64,000 nucleotides of DNA from Alkalilimnicola ehrlichii (lineage in GTDB: Bacteria > Pseudomonadota > Gammaproteobacteria > Nitrococcales > AK92), in assembly GCF_003399765.1 (NCBI RefSeq), contig NZ_NFZV01000006.1, positions 124,001-188,000 on the forward strand, read 5' to 3'. Position numbers and translations under genes: made by a program. Positions 31,701 to 42,671 of this stretch are shown here, in pieces. Each line of letters opens with the position of its first letter. The stretch's first letter is position 1. The notes beneath the pieces were generated by a model. The model did no database searches. It saw only the letters and a list, made by a program, of their open reading frames with translations, and was not told where the DNA came from.

Positions 31701-32042
31701 ATGGATTCCGAGCATTTAATCGTACTCTGCACATGCCCCGATCGCGCGACGGCCGAGGAAATTGCCAACACGTTGGTGGAATACGGCCATGCCGCTTGCG
31801 TTAACATTATCCCCGGCATCGTGTCCGTCTACGAATGGCAAGGCCAAGTCGAGCACGGCGAGGAACTACAACTGCTAGCGAAGACGACGAAACAGGCCTA
31901 CCGCAAAGTGGAAGAGACTATCCAACGACTACATCCTTATGAACTTCCGGAGATCGTCGCGGTCCCTTTAGTTAAGGGGCTCAACGACTATCTGACCTGG
32001 ATAAGCATTCAAACGAGCAAACACCGGCAAGCTCATGATTAA
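31701..32042 (+). CDS. cutA: Divalent-cation tolerance protein CutA
   Basis: A 113-residue small trimeric protein of the CutA1 family, linked to copper tolerance; its biochemical role is still debated. It has the family signatures CTCPDRATAEEIANTLVE, AACVNIIPGIVSVYEW and LHPYELPEIVAVPL. GGAGG stands before the ATG. Its last eight bases overlap dsbD, as in many gammaproteobacteria where cutA precedes dsbD, so translation is probably coupled. Confidence 0.95.
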   Translation: MDSEHLIVLCTCPDRATAEEIANTLVEYGHAACVNIIPGIVSVYEWQGQVEHGEELQLLAKTTKQAYRKVEETIQRLHPYELPEIVAVPLVKGLNDYLTWISIQTSKHRQAHD

Positions 32043-33890
32043 TTTTCTTCAGCGGGCCTGGCTGCCCGGGCTTTTGCTAGCGCTCGCCATCGCGTTCGTC
32101 AGCGCACCAGCGCAGGCCAACTCGGGCGGCATCTTCGGCTTCTTTAGCGGCGGGAATAGCAACGAACCCTTACCCGCCGAACAGGCGTTTCCGTTTAGCG
32201 CCGAGCGCGCCGGAGCGCAAACGATCGTTGCCCGCTGGGACACCAAAGACGGCTATTACCTTTACCGGGACAAGCTCGACTTCAGCCTAAAAGGCACCGA
32301 CGCCGAAATCGTAGAGATCGAACTCTCACCCGGCGAACTCAAGGACGACCCCTACTTCGGCGAACAGAAAGTCCTGTTCGGCACCGCGGAAGCCCGGCTG
32401 ACACTAAGCGAGCCGGTAAGCGGCGATTTCACATTGACAGCCTATTATCAAGGCTGCGCACAGGCCGGGCTATGCTACCCGCCGCTATCCATTGACTACC
32501 CGTTCGGCTCGGCTCCCCCTGAAGCGCCAACACCGACCGTGAACCCGGCGCCGACGGACGCTGGCGCGATACCGCCCCCAAATGACACAGACCGACTCGC
32601 CGGCTTGCTGGAAGGCGGCAATCTCGCCCTTATCCTGGGGGCGTTTTTCGTTGCCGGCCTATTACTAGCCTTCACCGCCTGCCTCTATCCTATGATCCCG
32701 ATCCTGTCGGGGCTTATAGCCGGCGATCGAGGCGAGAAATCAAGCAAACGCGCCTTCTTATTGTCTTTCGTTTACGTACAAGCAACGGCCGTCACCTACG
32801 CGATAGCCGGCGCCCTGGCGGGCCTGTCCGGCCAGGCCATTCAAGCCGATATGCAAAGCCCCTGGATTTTGGGCAGCTTTGCCGCCGTATTCGTGCTGCT
32901 CGCACTGTCTATGTTCGGGCTCTACGACCTCCAGCTTCCCGCGAGCTGGCAGACCCGACTCAACCAATTGTCCAACAAGCAGCGCGGCGGCAACCTGATA
33001 GGCGTAGCCATCATGGGCATGCTCTCGGCCCTGATCGTCGGCGCCTGTTCCGGCCCGGCCTTAATTGCGGCGTTGGTCTTTATCAGTAATACCGGAGATG
33101 CTTGGCTCGGCGGGCTGGCGCTCTACGTCATGGCCAACGGGATGGGCATCCCTTTATTAATTATCGGCACGGCGGCCGGCAAATGGCTCCCCCGCTCCGG
33201 CCCATGGATGGTCACCGTCAAGAAAATCTTCGGGGTCGGCTTTCTCGCCGTCGCCCTGTGGATGATAGAACGCATACTTCCAGGATCAGTCGGTTTAGCG
33301 CTCTGGGGCGCTCTCCTACTCGGCTGCGCGGTTTATCTTGGCGCTTTCGACTCGTTGACGGCCGAAGCCGACGGCACCCAACGGTTGCGGAAATTCGGCG
33401 GCCTACTGCTCTTCCTGTGGGGCAGTTTGGTCCTAATTGGAGCAGCCGCGGGCAATCGCGATTTCTGGCAGCGCTACACGGGGTCGGCTTTGCGCCGGCA
33501 GGCGCGCAGCAGGAGCTACGCTTTCAGCCGGTTAAAACCGTGAACGATTTAGGGCGTGCAATAAGCGCTGCGCAGCAAAGCGGGCGACCGGTGATGTTGG
33601 ACGTTTACGCTGACTGGTGCGTGTATTGCGTACAACTTGAGCAGCGCACATTCACCGACCCCGAAGTACAGCGCACTCTAGCCGATGCTGTACTGCTCAA
33701 AGCCGATGTCACCGCCATGGACGACGACGACAGAGCTCTGCTCTCCCACCTAAACGTCTTTCTGCCACCGGCGGTAATTTTCTATGGCGCCGATGGCAGC
33801 GAACGGAAAGGCTTCCGCATCTCAGGCTTCATGCCTCCGGCAAGCTTTACCCCCCATGCACGACAGGCGCTATTCGCAGAGGCGATTTAA
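32035..33890 (+). CDS. dsbD: Thiol:disulfide interchange protein DsbD (one-base frameshift near 33480-33483)
   Basis: Carries electrons from cytoplasmic thioredoxin across the inner membrane to periplasmic disulfide isomerases and cytochrome c assembly. Adding one G at 33480-33483 joins QRYTG to VGFAPAGAQQELRFQPV and gives 618 residues. Order: signal peptide (1-28), periplasmic alpha domain with the cysteine pair in GCAQAGLCYPP (about residue 140), eight-helix core with one Cys each in FTACLYPMIP and GACSGPALIA, and C-terminal thioredoxin domain with YADWCVYCVQLE. All six functional cysteines are present. The TAA overlaps the ATG of the thioredoxin gene that follows. Confidence 0.95.
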
Positions 33891-34419
33891 TGACGGCACA
33901 ATCGATTAGAACGCTGGTTTTTATAGTACTCGCAGCCATTCTCGGCGCGGCGCCGGCGTCGGCGGCTTTCTCGGCTACACACACTACAGCGAACGCACCG
34001 CCGCCGATCTCCGCCCCGAATTCGAGCTGCCGGATTTCGACGGCGAACTACAATCGATCGCCCAATGGGACGGCGACATCGTAGTCCTAAACTTCTGGGC
34101 CAGCTGGTGCCCGCCATGCGTTCGCGAGATTCCGCATTTCGTCGCGCTACAAGACAAATACGGCGAGCAAGGCGTGCAGTTTGTGGGCGTTGCGATCGAT
34201 CGACGCGAGGCCGCGCAAGAGTTCGCCGAGGAACTCGGCGTGAACTATCCTATGTTGTACGGCGTTCAGGCAGCAATGGAAATTAGCGAAGCCTACGGCA
34301 ATATGAGCGGCACATTACCCTACACAGTTGTCATTGATCGCGACGGTACAATTACCGATGTGTTTCCATATGAAGTAGATCACGAAACAATGGAAAACGC
34401 TGTGCTTAAATTATTATAA
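33890..34419 (+). CDS. TlpA/ResA-like membrane-anchored thioredoxin (one-base frameshift near 33944-33956)
   Basis: A 176-residue periplasmic thiol-disulfide protein. As read, the first frame stops at 34084; one added base in the GC-rich stretch at 33944-33956 joins the N-terminal anchor (TLVFIVLAAILGAA) to GVGGFLGYTHYSERTAADLR and then the thioredoxin fold. The active site is FWASWCPPCVREIP (about residue 72), followed by GVQFVGVAIDRREAAQEFA and the cis-Pro region GTLPYTVVIDRDG. It shares one base with the dsbD stop, so it is probably a direct electron acceptor of DsbD. Relatives act in cytochrome c maturation. Confidence 0.88.
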
Positions 34420-34428
34420 ATTACTATT

Positions 34429-34452
34429 GCTGCCCGCCATCCGGCGGGCAGC
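34429..34452 (+). terminator. Terminator after the cutA-dsbD-thioredoxin operon
   Basis: A perfect ten-base stem GCTGCCCGCC/GGCGGGCAGC with a four-base loop, nine bases after the stop codon, followed by TCATTTCT. A rho-independent terminator is likely. Confidence 0.75.
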
Positions 34453-34622
34453 TCATTTCTCGGCTCAGCGACCCCACCTATCCCACCCGCCCTAAACTTA
34501 GCCATGATCTGCTGCGATCCCCTGAGAAACAGCCGGGATCTAGACAACAACGCTTTAATGGTTCAGAATCGACCTCGATCATACCCATTAACGGGTAGAA
34601 TTACGCAATACGAGGGGGAAAA

Positions 34623-35066
34623 ATGCCAACGATACTGGTTCTTAACGGCCCTAATCTCAATTTATTGGGAAGCCGGGAACCGGAAATCTACGGCAGCGAC
34701 ACGCTTGCGGACATCGATGCACGGCTAGCAGCCAAGTGCAGGGAGGCGGGTGTCAGGTTCGACAGCTTTCAAAGCAACGCCGAACATGCCCTGATTGAAC
34801 GGATTCATGCCGCCGGTACGGAAGGCGTTGATTTCATCATCATCAATCCGGCCGCATTTACTCATACAAGCATCGCTTTGCGCGATGCATTATTGGGTGT
34901 GCGGATTCCGTTCATCGAAGTTCACCTCTCGAATACGCATGCCCGCGAGGAGTTCCGACAGCGGTCTTACCTGTCGGACGTCGCCGTGGGCGTCATAAGC
35001 GGGCTCGGCCCGCAAAGTTACGAACTCGCACTACAGGCTGCCTTAAGGCGCCTGACGGCAACCTAA
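34623..35066 (+). CDS. aroQ: Type II 3-dehydroquinate dehydratase
   Basis: The third step of the shikimate pathway: 3-dehydroquinate to 3-dehydroshikimate. It has 147 residues, the family length of this dodecameric enzyme. Visible signatures: [21 protein letters not shown] (residues 4-24) with the catalytic Tyr, [32 protein letters not shown], and [16 protein letters not shown] with the catalytic His. GAGGGGG lies just before the ATG. It leads the aroQ-accB-accC cluster, an order shared by many proteobacteria. Confidence 0.97.
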   Translation: MPTILVLNGPNLNLLGSREPEIYGSDTLADIDARLAAKCREAGVRFDSFQSNAEHALIERIHAAGTEGVDFIIINPAAFTHTSIALRDALLGVRIPFIEVHLSNTHAREEFRQRSYLSDVAVGVISGLGPQSYELALQAALRRLTAT

Positions 35067-35076
35067 GGAAGGCTTC

Positions 35077-35544
35077 ATGGATATCCGCAAAATCAAACGT
35101 CTTATCGAGCTCCTGGAAGAGTCCGGGGTTAACGAAATCGAGATCAAAGAAGGCGAAGAGTCGGTACGCATTAGCCGCGGCGGCAGTAGCATCGCCCCGC
35201 CGATACAGCATACTTACGTAACCGGCCCGGCTCCTTCGCAAGCGCCGGCACCCGTGGCGGAAAGCGCTCCGGCGGCAGCAAGCAGCGATAGCGGCCCCGC
35301 CGTCCCAGAAGGTCACCCGGTTCGCTCGCCGATGGTAGGCACGTTCTATCGCTCGCCCTCGCCGGGAGCGAAAGCCTTCGTCGAAGAGGGGCAACGGGTC
35401 AAAGTCGGCGATACGCTTTGCATCATTGAAGCGATGAAAATGCTCAACCAGATCGAAGCAGACAAGGATGGGGAAGTGAAGGCCATCCTGGTGGAGAACG
35501 GTCAGCCGGTCGAATTCGACCAACCGCTGTTTATCATCGACTAA
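35077..35544 (+). CDS. accB: Biotin carboxyl carrier protein of acetyl-CoA carboxylase
   Basis: Carries biotin between the carboxylase and transferase parts of acetyl-CoA carboxylase, the first step of fatty acid synthesis. It has 155 residues: an N-terminal helical domain ([20 protein letters not shown]), an Ala/Pro linker (about residues 50-80), and the biotinyl domain with the biotinylated Lys in [15 protein letters not shown] and the usual [16 protein letters not shown]. It lies between aroQ (10-bp gap) and accC (45-bp gap). Confidence 0.97.
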   Translation: MDIRKIKRLIELLEESGVNEIEIKEGEESVRISRGGSSIAPPIQHTYVTGPAPSQAPAPVAESAPAAASSDSGPAVPEGHPVRSPMVGTFYRSPSPGAKAFVEEGQRVKVGDTLCIIEAMKMLNQIEADKDGEVKAILVENGQPVEFDQPLFIID

Positions 35545-35589
35545 GGCACGGGAACGTGCTATTCACCACCTACTTGGGTAGATTGGCCG

Positions 35590-36933
35590 ATGCTGGATAA
35601 AGTAGTCATAGCAAACCGCGGCGAAATTGCGCTGCGGATCTTGCGCGCCTGCCGGGAACTCGGCATCAAAACGGTCGCAGTCCATTCCACAGCGGATCGC
35701 GACCTTAAGCACGTACGACTCGCGGACGAGTCGGTATGTATTGGCGGCGCTCCGTCGAGCGAAAGTTACCTCAACACACCTGCCATCATTAGCGCGGCGG
35801 AAGTGACCGACGCAGTCGGCATCCATCCCGGTTACGGATTTCTCTCCGAGAACGCCGATTTCGCCGAACGCGTCGAAAGCTCCGGCTTCGTCTTCATCGG
35901 CCCAAGAGCCGAAACCATTCGCCTGATGGGCGATAAGGTCTCGGCCATTAAGGCAATGAAGGAAGCCGGCATCCCCTGCGTGCCCGGCTCCGATGGCCCA
36001 CTGGGCGAGGACGCGGAGGAAAATCTGCGTCTTGCGCGCGAGATCGGCTATCCGGTCATTATCAAGGCTGCCGGCGGCGGCGGCGGGCGCGGTATGCGAG
36101 TTGTGCACAGCGAAGCAGCGTTGCTAAATGCCATCTCGCTGACCAAAGCCGAAGCGGGTGCGGCCTTTGGCAACAGCACGGTCTACATGGAGAAATTCCT
36201 GGACGACCCGCGCCATATCGAGATCCAGGTACTGGCAGACGAACACGGCAACGCCATCCACTTGGGCGAACGCGACTGCTCGATGCAGCGTCGCCACCAG
36301 AAAGTGGTCGAAGAAAGCCCGGCTCCCGGCCTTACGCCGGAACAGCGGGAAGAGATCGGCGAACGCTGTGCGGAAGCCTGCCGCCGTCTTGGCTATCGCG
36401 GCGCCGGCACCTTCGAATTTCTCTACCAGGACGGCAGTTTCTATTTCATCGAAATGAACACTCGGGTCCAGGTCGAGCACCCAGTTACCGAGATGGTCAC
36501 GGGCGTCGATATCGTGCGTGAACAATTACGGATTGCTGCCGGAGAGAAGCTTGGCTATCGCCAGGAAGATATCCGGATTATCGGGCACGCCATCGAATGC
36601 CGCATCAATGCCGAGGATCCGAAGAGCTTCATCCCCTCGCCCGGCACGATCACCCAATACCATGCCCCAGGCGGGCCGGGCATTCGGGTCGACTCGCATA
36701 TCTATAACGGCTACTTCGTACCGCCGAACTACGACTCCATGATCGGCAAGCTGATTGCTTATGGCGATACCCGAGAGTCGTCGATCGCGCGGATGCGCAC
36801 AGCCTTATCCGAGGTGGTCGTCGGCGGAATTAAAACAAACATTCCGCTGCATCAGGACATCATGAACGATGCCGCTTTCCAAGCAGGCGGAACCAACATT
36901 CATTACCTTGAGAAGAAGCTGAGCAACAGCTAA
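35590..36933 (+). CDS. accC: Biotin carboxylase of acetyl-CoA carboxylase
   Basis: ATP-dependent carboxylation of biotin on AccB. It has 447 residues, matching the family. It begins [20 protein letters not shown]; the ATP-grasp glycine loop is [16 protein letters not shown]; the active site has [14 protein letters not shown] and [18 protein letters not shown]. It is the last gene of the operon and ends at a hairpin. In Pseudomonas prmA follows accC; here it does not. Confidence 0.98.
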   Translation: MLDKVVIANRGEIALRILRACRELGIKTVAVHSTADRDLKHVRLADESVCIGGAPSSESYLNTPAIISAAEVTDAVGIHPGYGFLSENADFAERVESSGFVFIGPRAETIRLMGDKVSAIKAMKEAGIPCVPGSDGPLGEDAEENLRLAREIGYPVIIKAAGGGGGRGMRVVHSEAALLNAISLTKAEAGAAFGNSTVYMEKFLDDPRHIEIQVLADEHGNAIHLGERDCSMQRRHQKVVEESPAPGLTPEQREEIGERCAEACRRLGYRGAGTFEFLYQDGSFYFIEMNTRVQVEHPVTEMVTGVDIVREQLRIAAGEKLGYRQEDIRIIGHAIECRINAEDPKSFIPSPGTITQYHAPGGPGIRVDSHIYNGYFVPPNYDSMIGKLIAYGDTRESSIARMRTALSEVVVGGIKTNIPLHQDIMNDAAFQAGGTNIHYLEKKLSNS

Positions 36934-36947
36934 TCGCCACCGCACTC

Positions 36948-36974
36948 AAGCGCCGGCTTCGGCCGGCGCTTTAA
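36948..36974 (+). terminator. Terminator after accC
   Basis: AAGCGCCGGC, loop TTCG, GCCGGCGCTT: a perfect ten-base stem with a stable TTCG tetraloop, 15 bases after the accC stop and followed by TAATT. The rest of the 36934-37187 gap shows nothing else that I recognise beyond an AAGGAG ribosome site before 37188. Confidence 0.85.
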
Positions 36975-37187
36975 TTGCCGCCACAGACTATGCCGCATGC
37001 ACCCGGCTCGCTATGCCGCCGCAAGACATACCCCGCCCACTCCCCCCCCGCAATATCAAAGGCGCAAGAGCCAAGAACCGGTAAATTGCAGCATTGAAGG
37101 TCACTGTCTATAACTATGAGGTGACGCAAAGACCTACTCGGCCGTTACGGAGAAAGTCGTAGCATTAGGGAGAAGGAGCCAAACTGC

Positions 37188-38101
37188 GTGAGCACTCTCG
37201 CCCGCCATGGAAAAGCGCGTTTACTCGTCACCTGCGGCGTACTGCTGGCCATTGCCATTACCGCTGTCCTGCTTGTCCTGCTACGCCAGGGAGGGGATTC
37301 GCAAGCGGATCGGCCATCTACCGAGGTAACAACCGCCACCCGCGAGGTACAGCCACCAAAGGACGCTGCCTCGCTGTCCGCGACAGCTGCCGCCACATCC
37401 GGTCAAAGCCTGCGGGAAAAACCCGCCGAAGCCCCCGCGCCTGGCGAACTGTTTGCGAAAGACGATGCATTGTGGCGACAATTTAAACTCGACCCGATGG
37501 GCGATTTAGCGCTGGAGACCACAACGCGCTTTGCCATCGAAAGATTACTGTCCCAACTGCCGAGTCAAGGCGACGAGGCCGGCCTTACACGGTTACAGCA
37601 GATGGTGCTCGACAACGAGCGACTATCCGACCCGGTCGCCGAACAACTCGCCGCACTCTTAGGCGACTACTATCGTTATCAACAGGCCAACGACGCGCTA
37701 ATGGCGGAAATCGATAACGTAGACAGTCTTGGCGCCCTTGAACAATTGATAGACCGCCAAGCGCAGCTGCGGCGCACCCACCTGGGCGAGCGAGTAGCCG
37801 ATGCTTTTTTGCCGAGGAACAAGCACGTGCCCGTTATCAACTGGAACGCATGCGACTCGAAGCGGATACAGCACAACAGGGGACAGAGAACCAACCGCCT
37901 CGCAGCACCGAGGACACCTGGGAAGAGCGCTATCGAGCCTTTGCGCAAGAAAAAGCGGCTATCCTTAACGCCGGACTAAGCGAAACCGACCAAGAAGAGC
38001 AACTGACTCGGTTACTAGAAACCCATTATCAAGCCCACGAACGCGACGCCGCTCGTGCCTATGCGCGTTACCGCAAACAACAAGCGCGCAACGCGCCGTA
38101 G
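37188..38101 (+). CDS. lifO: Lipase-specific foldase LifO (one-base frameshift near 37805-37810)
   Basis: A steric chaperone anchored in the inner membrane that folds a secreted lipase in the periplasm. It starts at a GTG with AAGGAG upstream. A transmembrane anchor (LLVTCGVLLAIAITAVLLVLL, residues 12-32) is followed by a Pro/Ala-rich variable linker (35-85) and the helical foldase domain with KLDPMGDLALETTTRFAIER and RRTHLGERVADAFF. One added T in the run at 37805-37810 joins ADAF to FAEEQARARYQLERMRLEAD; the repaired protein has 304 residues, close to known foldases. Its lipase is normally encoded next door, but no lipase gene is in this window. Confidence 0.85.
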
Positions 38102-38139
38102 AAGATCCACCATCAGATGACGAAGGCGGCCAACGCTCG

Positions 38140-38919
38140 TTAGCCGAACAATAACCTAAGGCCAACCAAAATCAGGAAGGCACCGAAAATACGCTTAAGA
38201 AGAAGCGGCGGCAGACGATGCGCCAACCTCGCGCCTACCGGAGCCAGCAACAAACTCGGTAAAACCAAACCAGCCACTGCCGGCCAATACACATACCCGG
38301 TGGCACCGCTTGGCAGCGCAGGGTTTCCCCAACCTGTTAGCACAAACCCAAGCGCGCCGAACACCGCTATCGGTAAACCGCAAGCAGCGGAGGTACCCAC
38401 GGCTTTACGCATCTGAGTGCCGCACCACGCTAACCAAGGAACCGTTAGGCTACCGCCGCCGATCCCCAACATAGCGGATAGGGTTCCAATGCCGGTGCCA
38501 CCAACGACCAAACCTACCGTCCCAGGCAATTGCCTATGGGCCGAAGGCATGCCGGCCAGCAACATTTGCGCGCCCACCAGTATTAAAAACACGCCGAAAA
38601 TGTTTCGCAGCGCCTCGCTCGACAAAAGGTCGGCAATAACGGCCCCCAACAAGGAGCCGACGATAATACCCGGCAATAAACGCCAGAATATCGGCCAAAG
38701 GACACCGCCCAGTCGCATATGCGCACGCACCGAGCTGATCGACGTTAATACGATAGCCGCTAACGATGTCCCCACCGCCAGATGCATAAGGTTGGCGTCG
38801 GGAAATCCGCTCAGCGCAAAGACGAATAGCAAAACCGGCACGATCACCGTCCCGCCGCCGACGCCGAACAAGCCGGAAATAAGCCCGGCTGCGGTACCGG
38901 CGACAAGATAAAGCAGCAC
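38140..38919 (-). CDS. TauE/SafE family membrane transport protein
   Basis: A 259-residue inner-membrane protein with about eight hydrophobic helices in two repeats; each repeat starts with the family motif (GLISGLFGVGGGTVIVPVLL and GTLSAMLGIGGGSLTVPWLA). Family members export sulfite, sulfoacetate or other small sulfur or organic anions. The substrate is unknown. It stands alone, convergent with lifO and divergent from the NDUFA9-like gene. A link to sulfate metabolism of the sulfotransferase locus is possible but unsupported by position. Confidence 0.9.
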   Translation of the reverse strand: MLLYLVAGTAAGLISGLFGVGGGTVIVPVLLFVFALSGFPDANLMHLAVGTSLAAIVLTSISSVRAHMRLGGVLWPIFWRLLPGIIVGSLLGAVIADLLSSEALRNIFGVFLILVGAQMLLAGMPSAHRQLPGTVGLVVGGTGIGTLSAMLGIGGGSLTVPWLAWCGTQMRKAVGTSAACGLPIAVFGALGFVLTGWGNPALPSGATGYVYWPAVAGLVLPSLLLAPVGARLAHRLPPLLLKRIFGAFLILVGLRLLFG

Positions 38920-39193
38920 CCCTTCCAGAAGCCCTCCTTAGTACTTACCTCTAATAGACGCGTGGCCGCCCCTCAACAGGCGGTCCGGGAAATGGCTATT
39001 ATAGAGAAACCTAGAATCCCTAGCTTCCACAATCGTCGGATATCAAGGAAGCGACACCCGTCTTTATGCGACTCGTCCGCAGAGATGGAAGCAACGTTTT
39101 GTTCAGAGCCTTTTTACCGAGAACCGGACCGGGCCGCGGTAACGGTATACTGGCGGCCTACAGCACGCGGCAGCAGACAGGAGGCAGTGCCTT

Positions 39194-40191
39194 ATGCGTA
39201 TACGGAACATCTGCATACTCGGCGGCACGGGGTTTGTCGGTCGCCACCTAGCCAACCGCCTGTCGACGGCGCAAGAAAAACGCCATACGCGCGTTCTAAC
39301 CCGTCACCGCGAGCGCAATAAGCACCTACTCGTCATTCCGAACCTTTATTTGTACGAAGTCGACCATTTAGACGAAGACTCGCTGGCGTATTACTTTAAA
39401 GGCTGCGAGATCGTCATCAACCTGATCGGCATTCTCAACGAATCCCGCAAAGGCGATTTTGAGCGGGTGCACGCACAATTACCGGAACGCATTGCCCGAG
39501 CCTGTAAAAGGGCCGGCGTTAAACGGCTACTGCACATGAGCGCCCTGGGCGCCTCGGCCGAAGCCCCGAGCGCCTACCAACGCAGCAAAGCGGAAGGCGA
39601 GCGGCGCGTACACGAAGCGGCCAATGACGTCTTCACTGTGACCAGCTTCCAGCCTTCAGTCATTTTCGGCCCCGAAGACAGTTTTTTTAACCGTTTTGCC
39701 GGATTATTGCGCATTTCGCCGGGCATCTTTCCGTTGCCGACACCCGATGCGCGCTTCAGCCCGGTTTACGTCGGCGACGTCGCGACGCCTTTATCCGCTG
39801 CATGCTCGAGCCCCGCAGCTATGGTCGTCGGTACGAACTCTGCGGCCCCAAAACCTATCGCTTGCGAGAACTGGTAGAGTATGCGGGCGAGGTTAGCGGC
39901 CACCCACGCCGGATCTGGGGGTTGGGTGATGGTTTATCGCGACTGCAAGGGCGCATTCTCGGGCGCCTGCCCGGACAGCCGTATAGCTACGATAATTATT
40001 TATCTGCGACGGTCGACAATGTCTGCACGCACAACGCGCTGCCGGAGTTAGGTATCGAACCGACGGGCATCGACACCGTCGTCCCCCAATACCTACGCCT
40101 GACACGTGCCGAGCGCATGCGTCGCGGTCGCACCAGCGCCGGTGCGACCGGCAACAAATCCGATGCCGATCCCACGATGGATCAACGGTGA
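39194..40191 (+). CDS. NDUFA9-like NAD(P)-binding SDR protein (one-base frameshift near 39781-39784)
   Basis: An atypical short-chain dehydrogenase related to the mitochondrial complex I subunit NDUFA9. The N-terminus has the Rossmann motif [18 protein letters not shown]; later [18 protein letters not shown] and [20 protein letters not shown], where Tyr-x-x-x-Lys takes the SDR position. Adding one base near 39781-39784 joins VYVGDVA to [19 protein letters not shown] and gives 332 residues. AGGAGG precedes the ATG. Its stop overlaps the region where cca begins, so the two are coupled. Bacterial members may act on ubiquinone synthesis or complex I, but the role is unproven. Confidence 0.87.
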
Positions 40192-40196
40192 AACGT

Positions 40197-41438
40197 ATGA
40201 ATGTTTATTTGGTTGGCGGTGCGGTACGCGACCGGCTGCTCGGTTTACCGGCGCGGGAGCGCGATTGGGTTGTCGTCGGAGCCACTCCGCAAACGTTGGA
40301 AGCACAAGGTTTTCAGCCGGTAGGCAAGGATTTTCCGGTTTTTCTACACCCAGAAACCAAAGAGGAGTACGCCTTGGCCCGCACAGAGCGCAAGACGGCG
40401 CCTGGCTACCAAGGCTTTCAGTTCCACGCGAGTCCCGAGGTTACGTTAGATGAAGACTTACGCCGGCGCGACCTGACCATCAACGCCATCGCGCGAAAAC
40501 CCGACGGCTCCTTGATCGACCCGTTTAACGGCGTCGCCGACCTACATGCCAGGATATTGCGCCATGTCTCGCCGGCTTTCGCCGAAGATCCGGTACGCAT
40601 CCTCCGCCTCGCCCGATTTGCTGCGCGCTTCTCCCCTTTAGGGTTCCAGGTCGCAGAGGAAACGCTCGCGCTTGCGCGCCAAATGGTGGCCGCCGGCGAA
40701 GTCGATGCGCTCGTTCCCGAACGCGTCTGGCAAGAGCTTTCGCGTGCGCTAATGGAGCCGCGCCCGTCGGCGTTTATACGCACACTGCGCGATTGCGGCG
40801 CGTTAGCTCGACTGTTACCCGAAATCGACTGTTTATTCGGCGTGCCACAGCCTGAAGCGCATCACCCGGAAATCGATACCGGCCTTCATACTCTGCTTGC
40901 CCTGGACATGAGCGCTCACCTACGGGCTGAGTTGAGCGTACGCTTTGCAGTATTAGTGCATGATCTCGGCAAGGGCGTCACGCCCACTGCCGAACTGCCT
41001 AGTCACCGCGGCCACGAAGGCCGTGGCGTACCTTTGGTCGATGCGGTCTGCGAGCGGCTAAGGGTGCCGCGTGCACCGAGCGATTTAGGGCGTTTAGTCG
41101 CCAAGTTCCACTTGCATTGCCACCGCGCGTTCGAGCTAAAACCCAGCACGGTATTGAAAGTACTCGAAGGGTTAGATGCCTTTCGGCGGCCGGAGCGAGT
41201 GGCGCAATTCACCCTTGCCTGCGAGTGCGATGCACGAGGCCGAACCGGCCTGGAGAGCCAGCCTTATCCGCAACGGGCTTTCTTTGAAGCCGCTTACGCC
41301 GCCGCCGCGACCGTCGACGCGCGCCGTTTCGTCGAACAAGGGCTACGAGGAGCGCAGATTGGCGAAGCGGTACGGCAAGCGCGGGTGAAAGAAATCGCAA
41401 CGATTAAGGAAACCCGAACGACAAGCGCAATCAACTAG
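40197..41438 (+). CDS. cca: tRNA nucleotidyltransferase (CCA-adding), HD type
   Basis: Adds or repairs the 3' CCA of tRNAs. It has 413 residues from the ATG at 40197, which gives the family start [16 protein letters not shown]; a GTG at 40188 overlapping the previous stop is an alternative. The nucleotidyltransferase site is YLVGGAVRD with [12 protein letters not shown]; the arginine-rich motif is [16 protein letters not shown]; the C-terminal HD phosphohydrolase domain has [12 protein letters not shown], so this is the multifunctional type of E. coli. The last eight bases overlap the end of the convergent cyclase gene. Confidence 0.96.
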   Translation: MNVYLVGGAVRDRLLGLPARERDWVVVGATPQTLEAQGFQPVGKDFPVFLHPETKEEYALARTERKTAPGYQGFQFHASPEVTLDEDLRRRDLTINAIARKPDGSLIDPFNGVADLHARILRHVSPAFAEDPVRILRLARFAARFSPLGFQVAEETLALARQMVAAGEVDALVPERVWQELSRALMEPRPSAFIRTLRDCGALARLLPEIDCLFGVPQPEAHHPEIDTGLHTLLALDMSAHLRAELSVRFAVLVHDLGKGVTPTAELPSHRGHEGRGVPLVDAVCERLRVPRAPSDLGRLVAKFHLHCHRAFELKPSTVLKVLEGLDAFRRPERVAQFTLACECDARGRTGLESQPYPQRAFFEAAYAAAATVDARRFVEQGLRGAQIGEAVRQARVKEIATIKETRTTSAIN

Positions 41439-42489
41439 GCAAGGCAGCAGAGGCTTCCTCGTTCGGCTCCAGGCGGTAAATCTTGATGCGCTCCGGCAAA
41501 CCGCGGATGCGTGCATAGCAAGGGTCGACGAAGCGGAAGCGGCGGTCTTCGCCCACCGCTTGGCAAACAATATCGGAAACCACGATATCCTGCGAATGAG
41601 CATAACCGCATAGACGGGCGGCCAAGTTCACGCTATTACCGATAACGGAATAGTCCAGATGCTTACCGCTACCGATGTTACCAGCCACAACCCGCCCTTG
41701 GTGAATACCGATACCCAAGGGCATGGGCACGTCCTCGTTGGCCATTTCGGCGGCGACTTGCATGATTTCAAGCGCGCAGCGGCAGGCATCCCAAGCCATC
41801 GAGTCGCCGTCGAACACGGCCATAATACCGTCGCCGCCGAACTTATCGACATAACCCCGGTTGCGGTACACCGCATCGACCTGCGCCCCCAACTGCTGAC
41901 TGATGTTGGAGAACAACACGCTCGGCGGCAACTTCTGCGATAAGGCGGTAAAGCCACGAATGTCCGAGAAGAGGATGCAGACTTCGCGCTCTTCCGGCGG
42001 CGGCAACTCATCCATCTGCGCACTGCGCTCTATAATCTGCCGCACGCGCGGCGAGATATAACGGGCGAGATTAACCCGCACACGCTCAAGCTCTCGGAAC
42101 GAGTCGTATTTTTTCAGCAGCCCACCCAGGCGCGCGGTAACCACTAATGGCGATAGGGGCTTATCGACGAAATCGTCGCAGCCAACCGCAAACGCGCGCC
42201 GAAACACGGCAGGATCCTCCAGCGCGGTCACCATGAGAATCGGCGTCATACTAAACCGTGGCTGCTCACGCAGCTTTTGGCACAACTCGATACCGCCCAT
42301 GCCAGGCATCTCGACATCGATCATGAAGGCGTCCGGAATATGCTCCTCAAGCATCTCCAGCGCACGCTCGCTGCTATCGGCAATCAGCACCTGGTAATCG
42401 GCTGCTTGCAAAATGCGACTCAGCACCATCCGCGAGAAGCGATGATCATCGACCACCATGATGGTGCGTTGGCACTGAGTGTTTTCCAT
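41431..42489 (-). CDS. Response regulator fused to class III adenylate cyclase
   Basis: A 352-residue signalling protein. Residues 8-125 are a receiver domain: acidic pocket in [10 protein letters not shown], phospho-accepting Asp in [12 protein letters not shown], and the conserved Lys in DKPLSP. Residues 165-345 are a class III cyclase: metal-binding Asp residues in [14 protein letters not shown] and [14 protein letters not shown], the adenine-selecting Lys just before GGD and Asp in [16 protein letters not shown], and the transition-state Asn and Arg in the same motif. All key residues for cAMP formation are present. No histidine kinase is adjacent. Output is probably cAMP made on phosphorylation by an unknown kinase. 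Confidence 0.92.
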   Translation of the reverse strand: MENTQCQRTIMVVDDHRFSRMVLSRILQAADYQVLIADSSERALEMLEEHIPDAFMIDVEMPGMGGIELCQKLREQPRFSMTPILMVTALEDPAVFRRAFAVGCDDFVDKPLSPLVVTARLGGLLKKYDSFRELERVRVNLARYISPRVRQIIERSAQMDELPPPEEREVCILFSDIRGFTALSQKLPPSVLFSNISQQLGAQVDAVYRNRGYVDKFGGDGIMAVFDGDSMAWDACRCALEIMQVAAEMANEDVPMPLGIGIHQGRVVAGNIGSGKHLDYSVIGNSVNLAARLCGYAHSQDIVVSDIVCQAVGEDRRFRFVDPCYARIRGLPERIKIYRLEPNEEASAALPS

Positions 42490-42671
42490 GGCCGCTCTTC
42501 CGCTAAGGCTCCAGCTTTCTACCTTGGGCTAAATCCACAACTAGGCAAAAGCCGATCCGTTCGCGACAAACTCCCGTTTACATACAACATACGCCCGCCA
42601 TCCCTGCATCTTGCCAACCCATGCGCCACTACCTGTAGGCGAGAGTTCCGAAAACGCACGAGCCGACAGTA

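Noticed and set aside
36975-37187. A hidden prmA gene after accC
   Set aside because: The space is too short and has no methyltransferase motif in any frame.
37188-37979. lifO as a truncated, inactive foldase
   Set aside because: The missing part is encoded in the next frame directly after a T run at 37805-37810; one added base restores a full-length protein.
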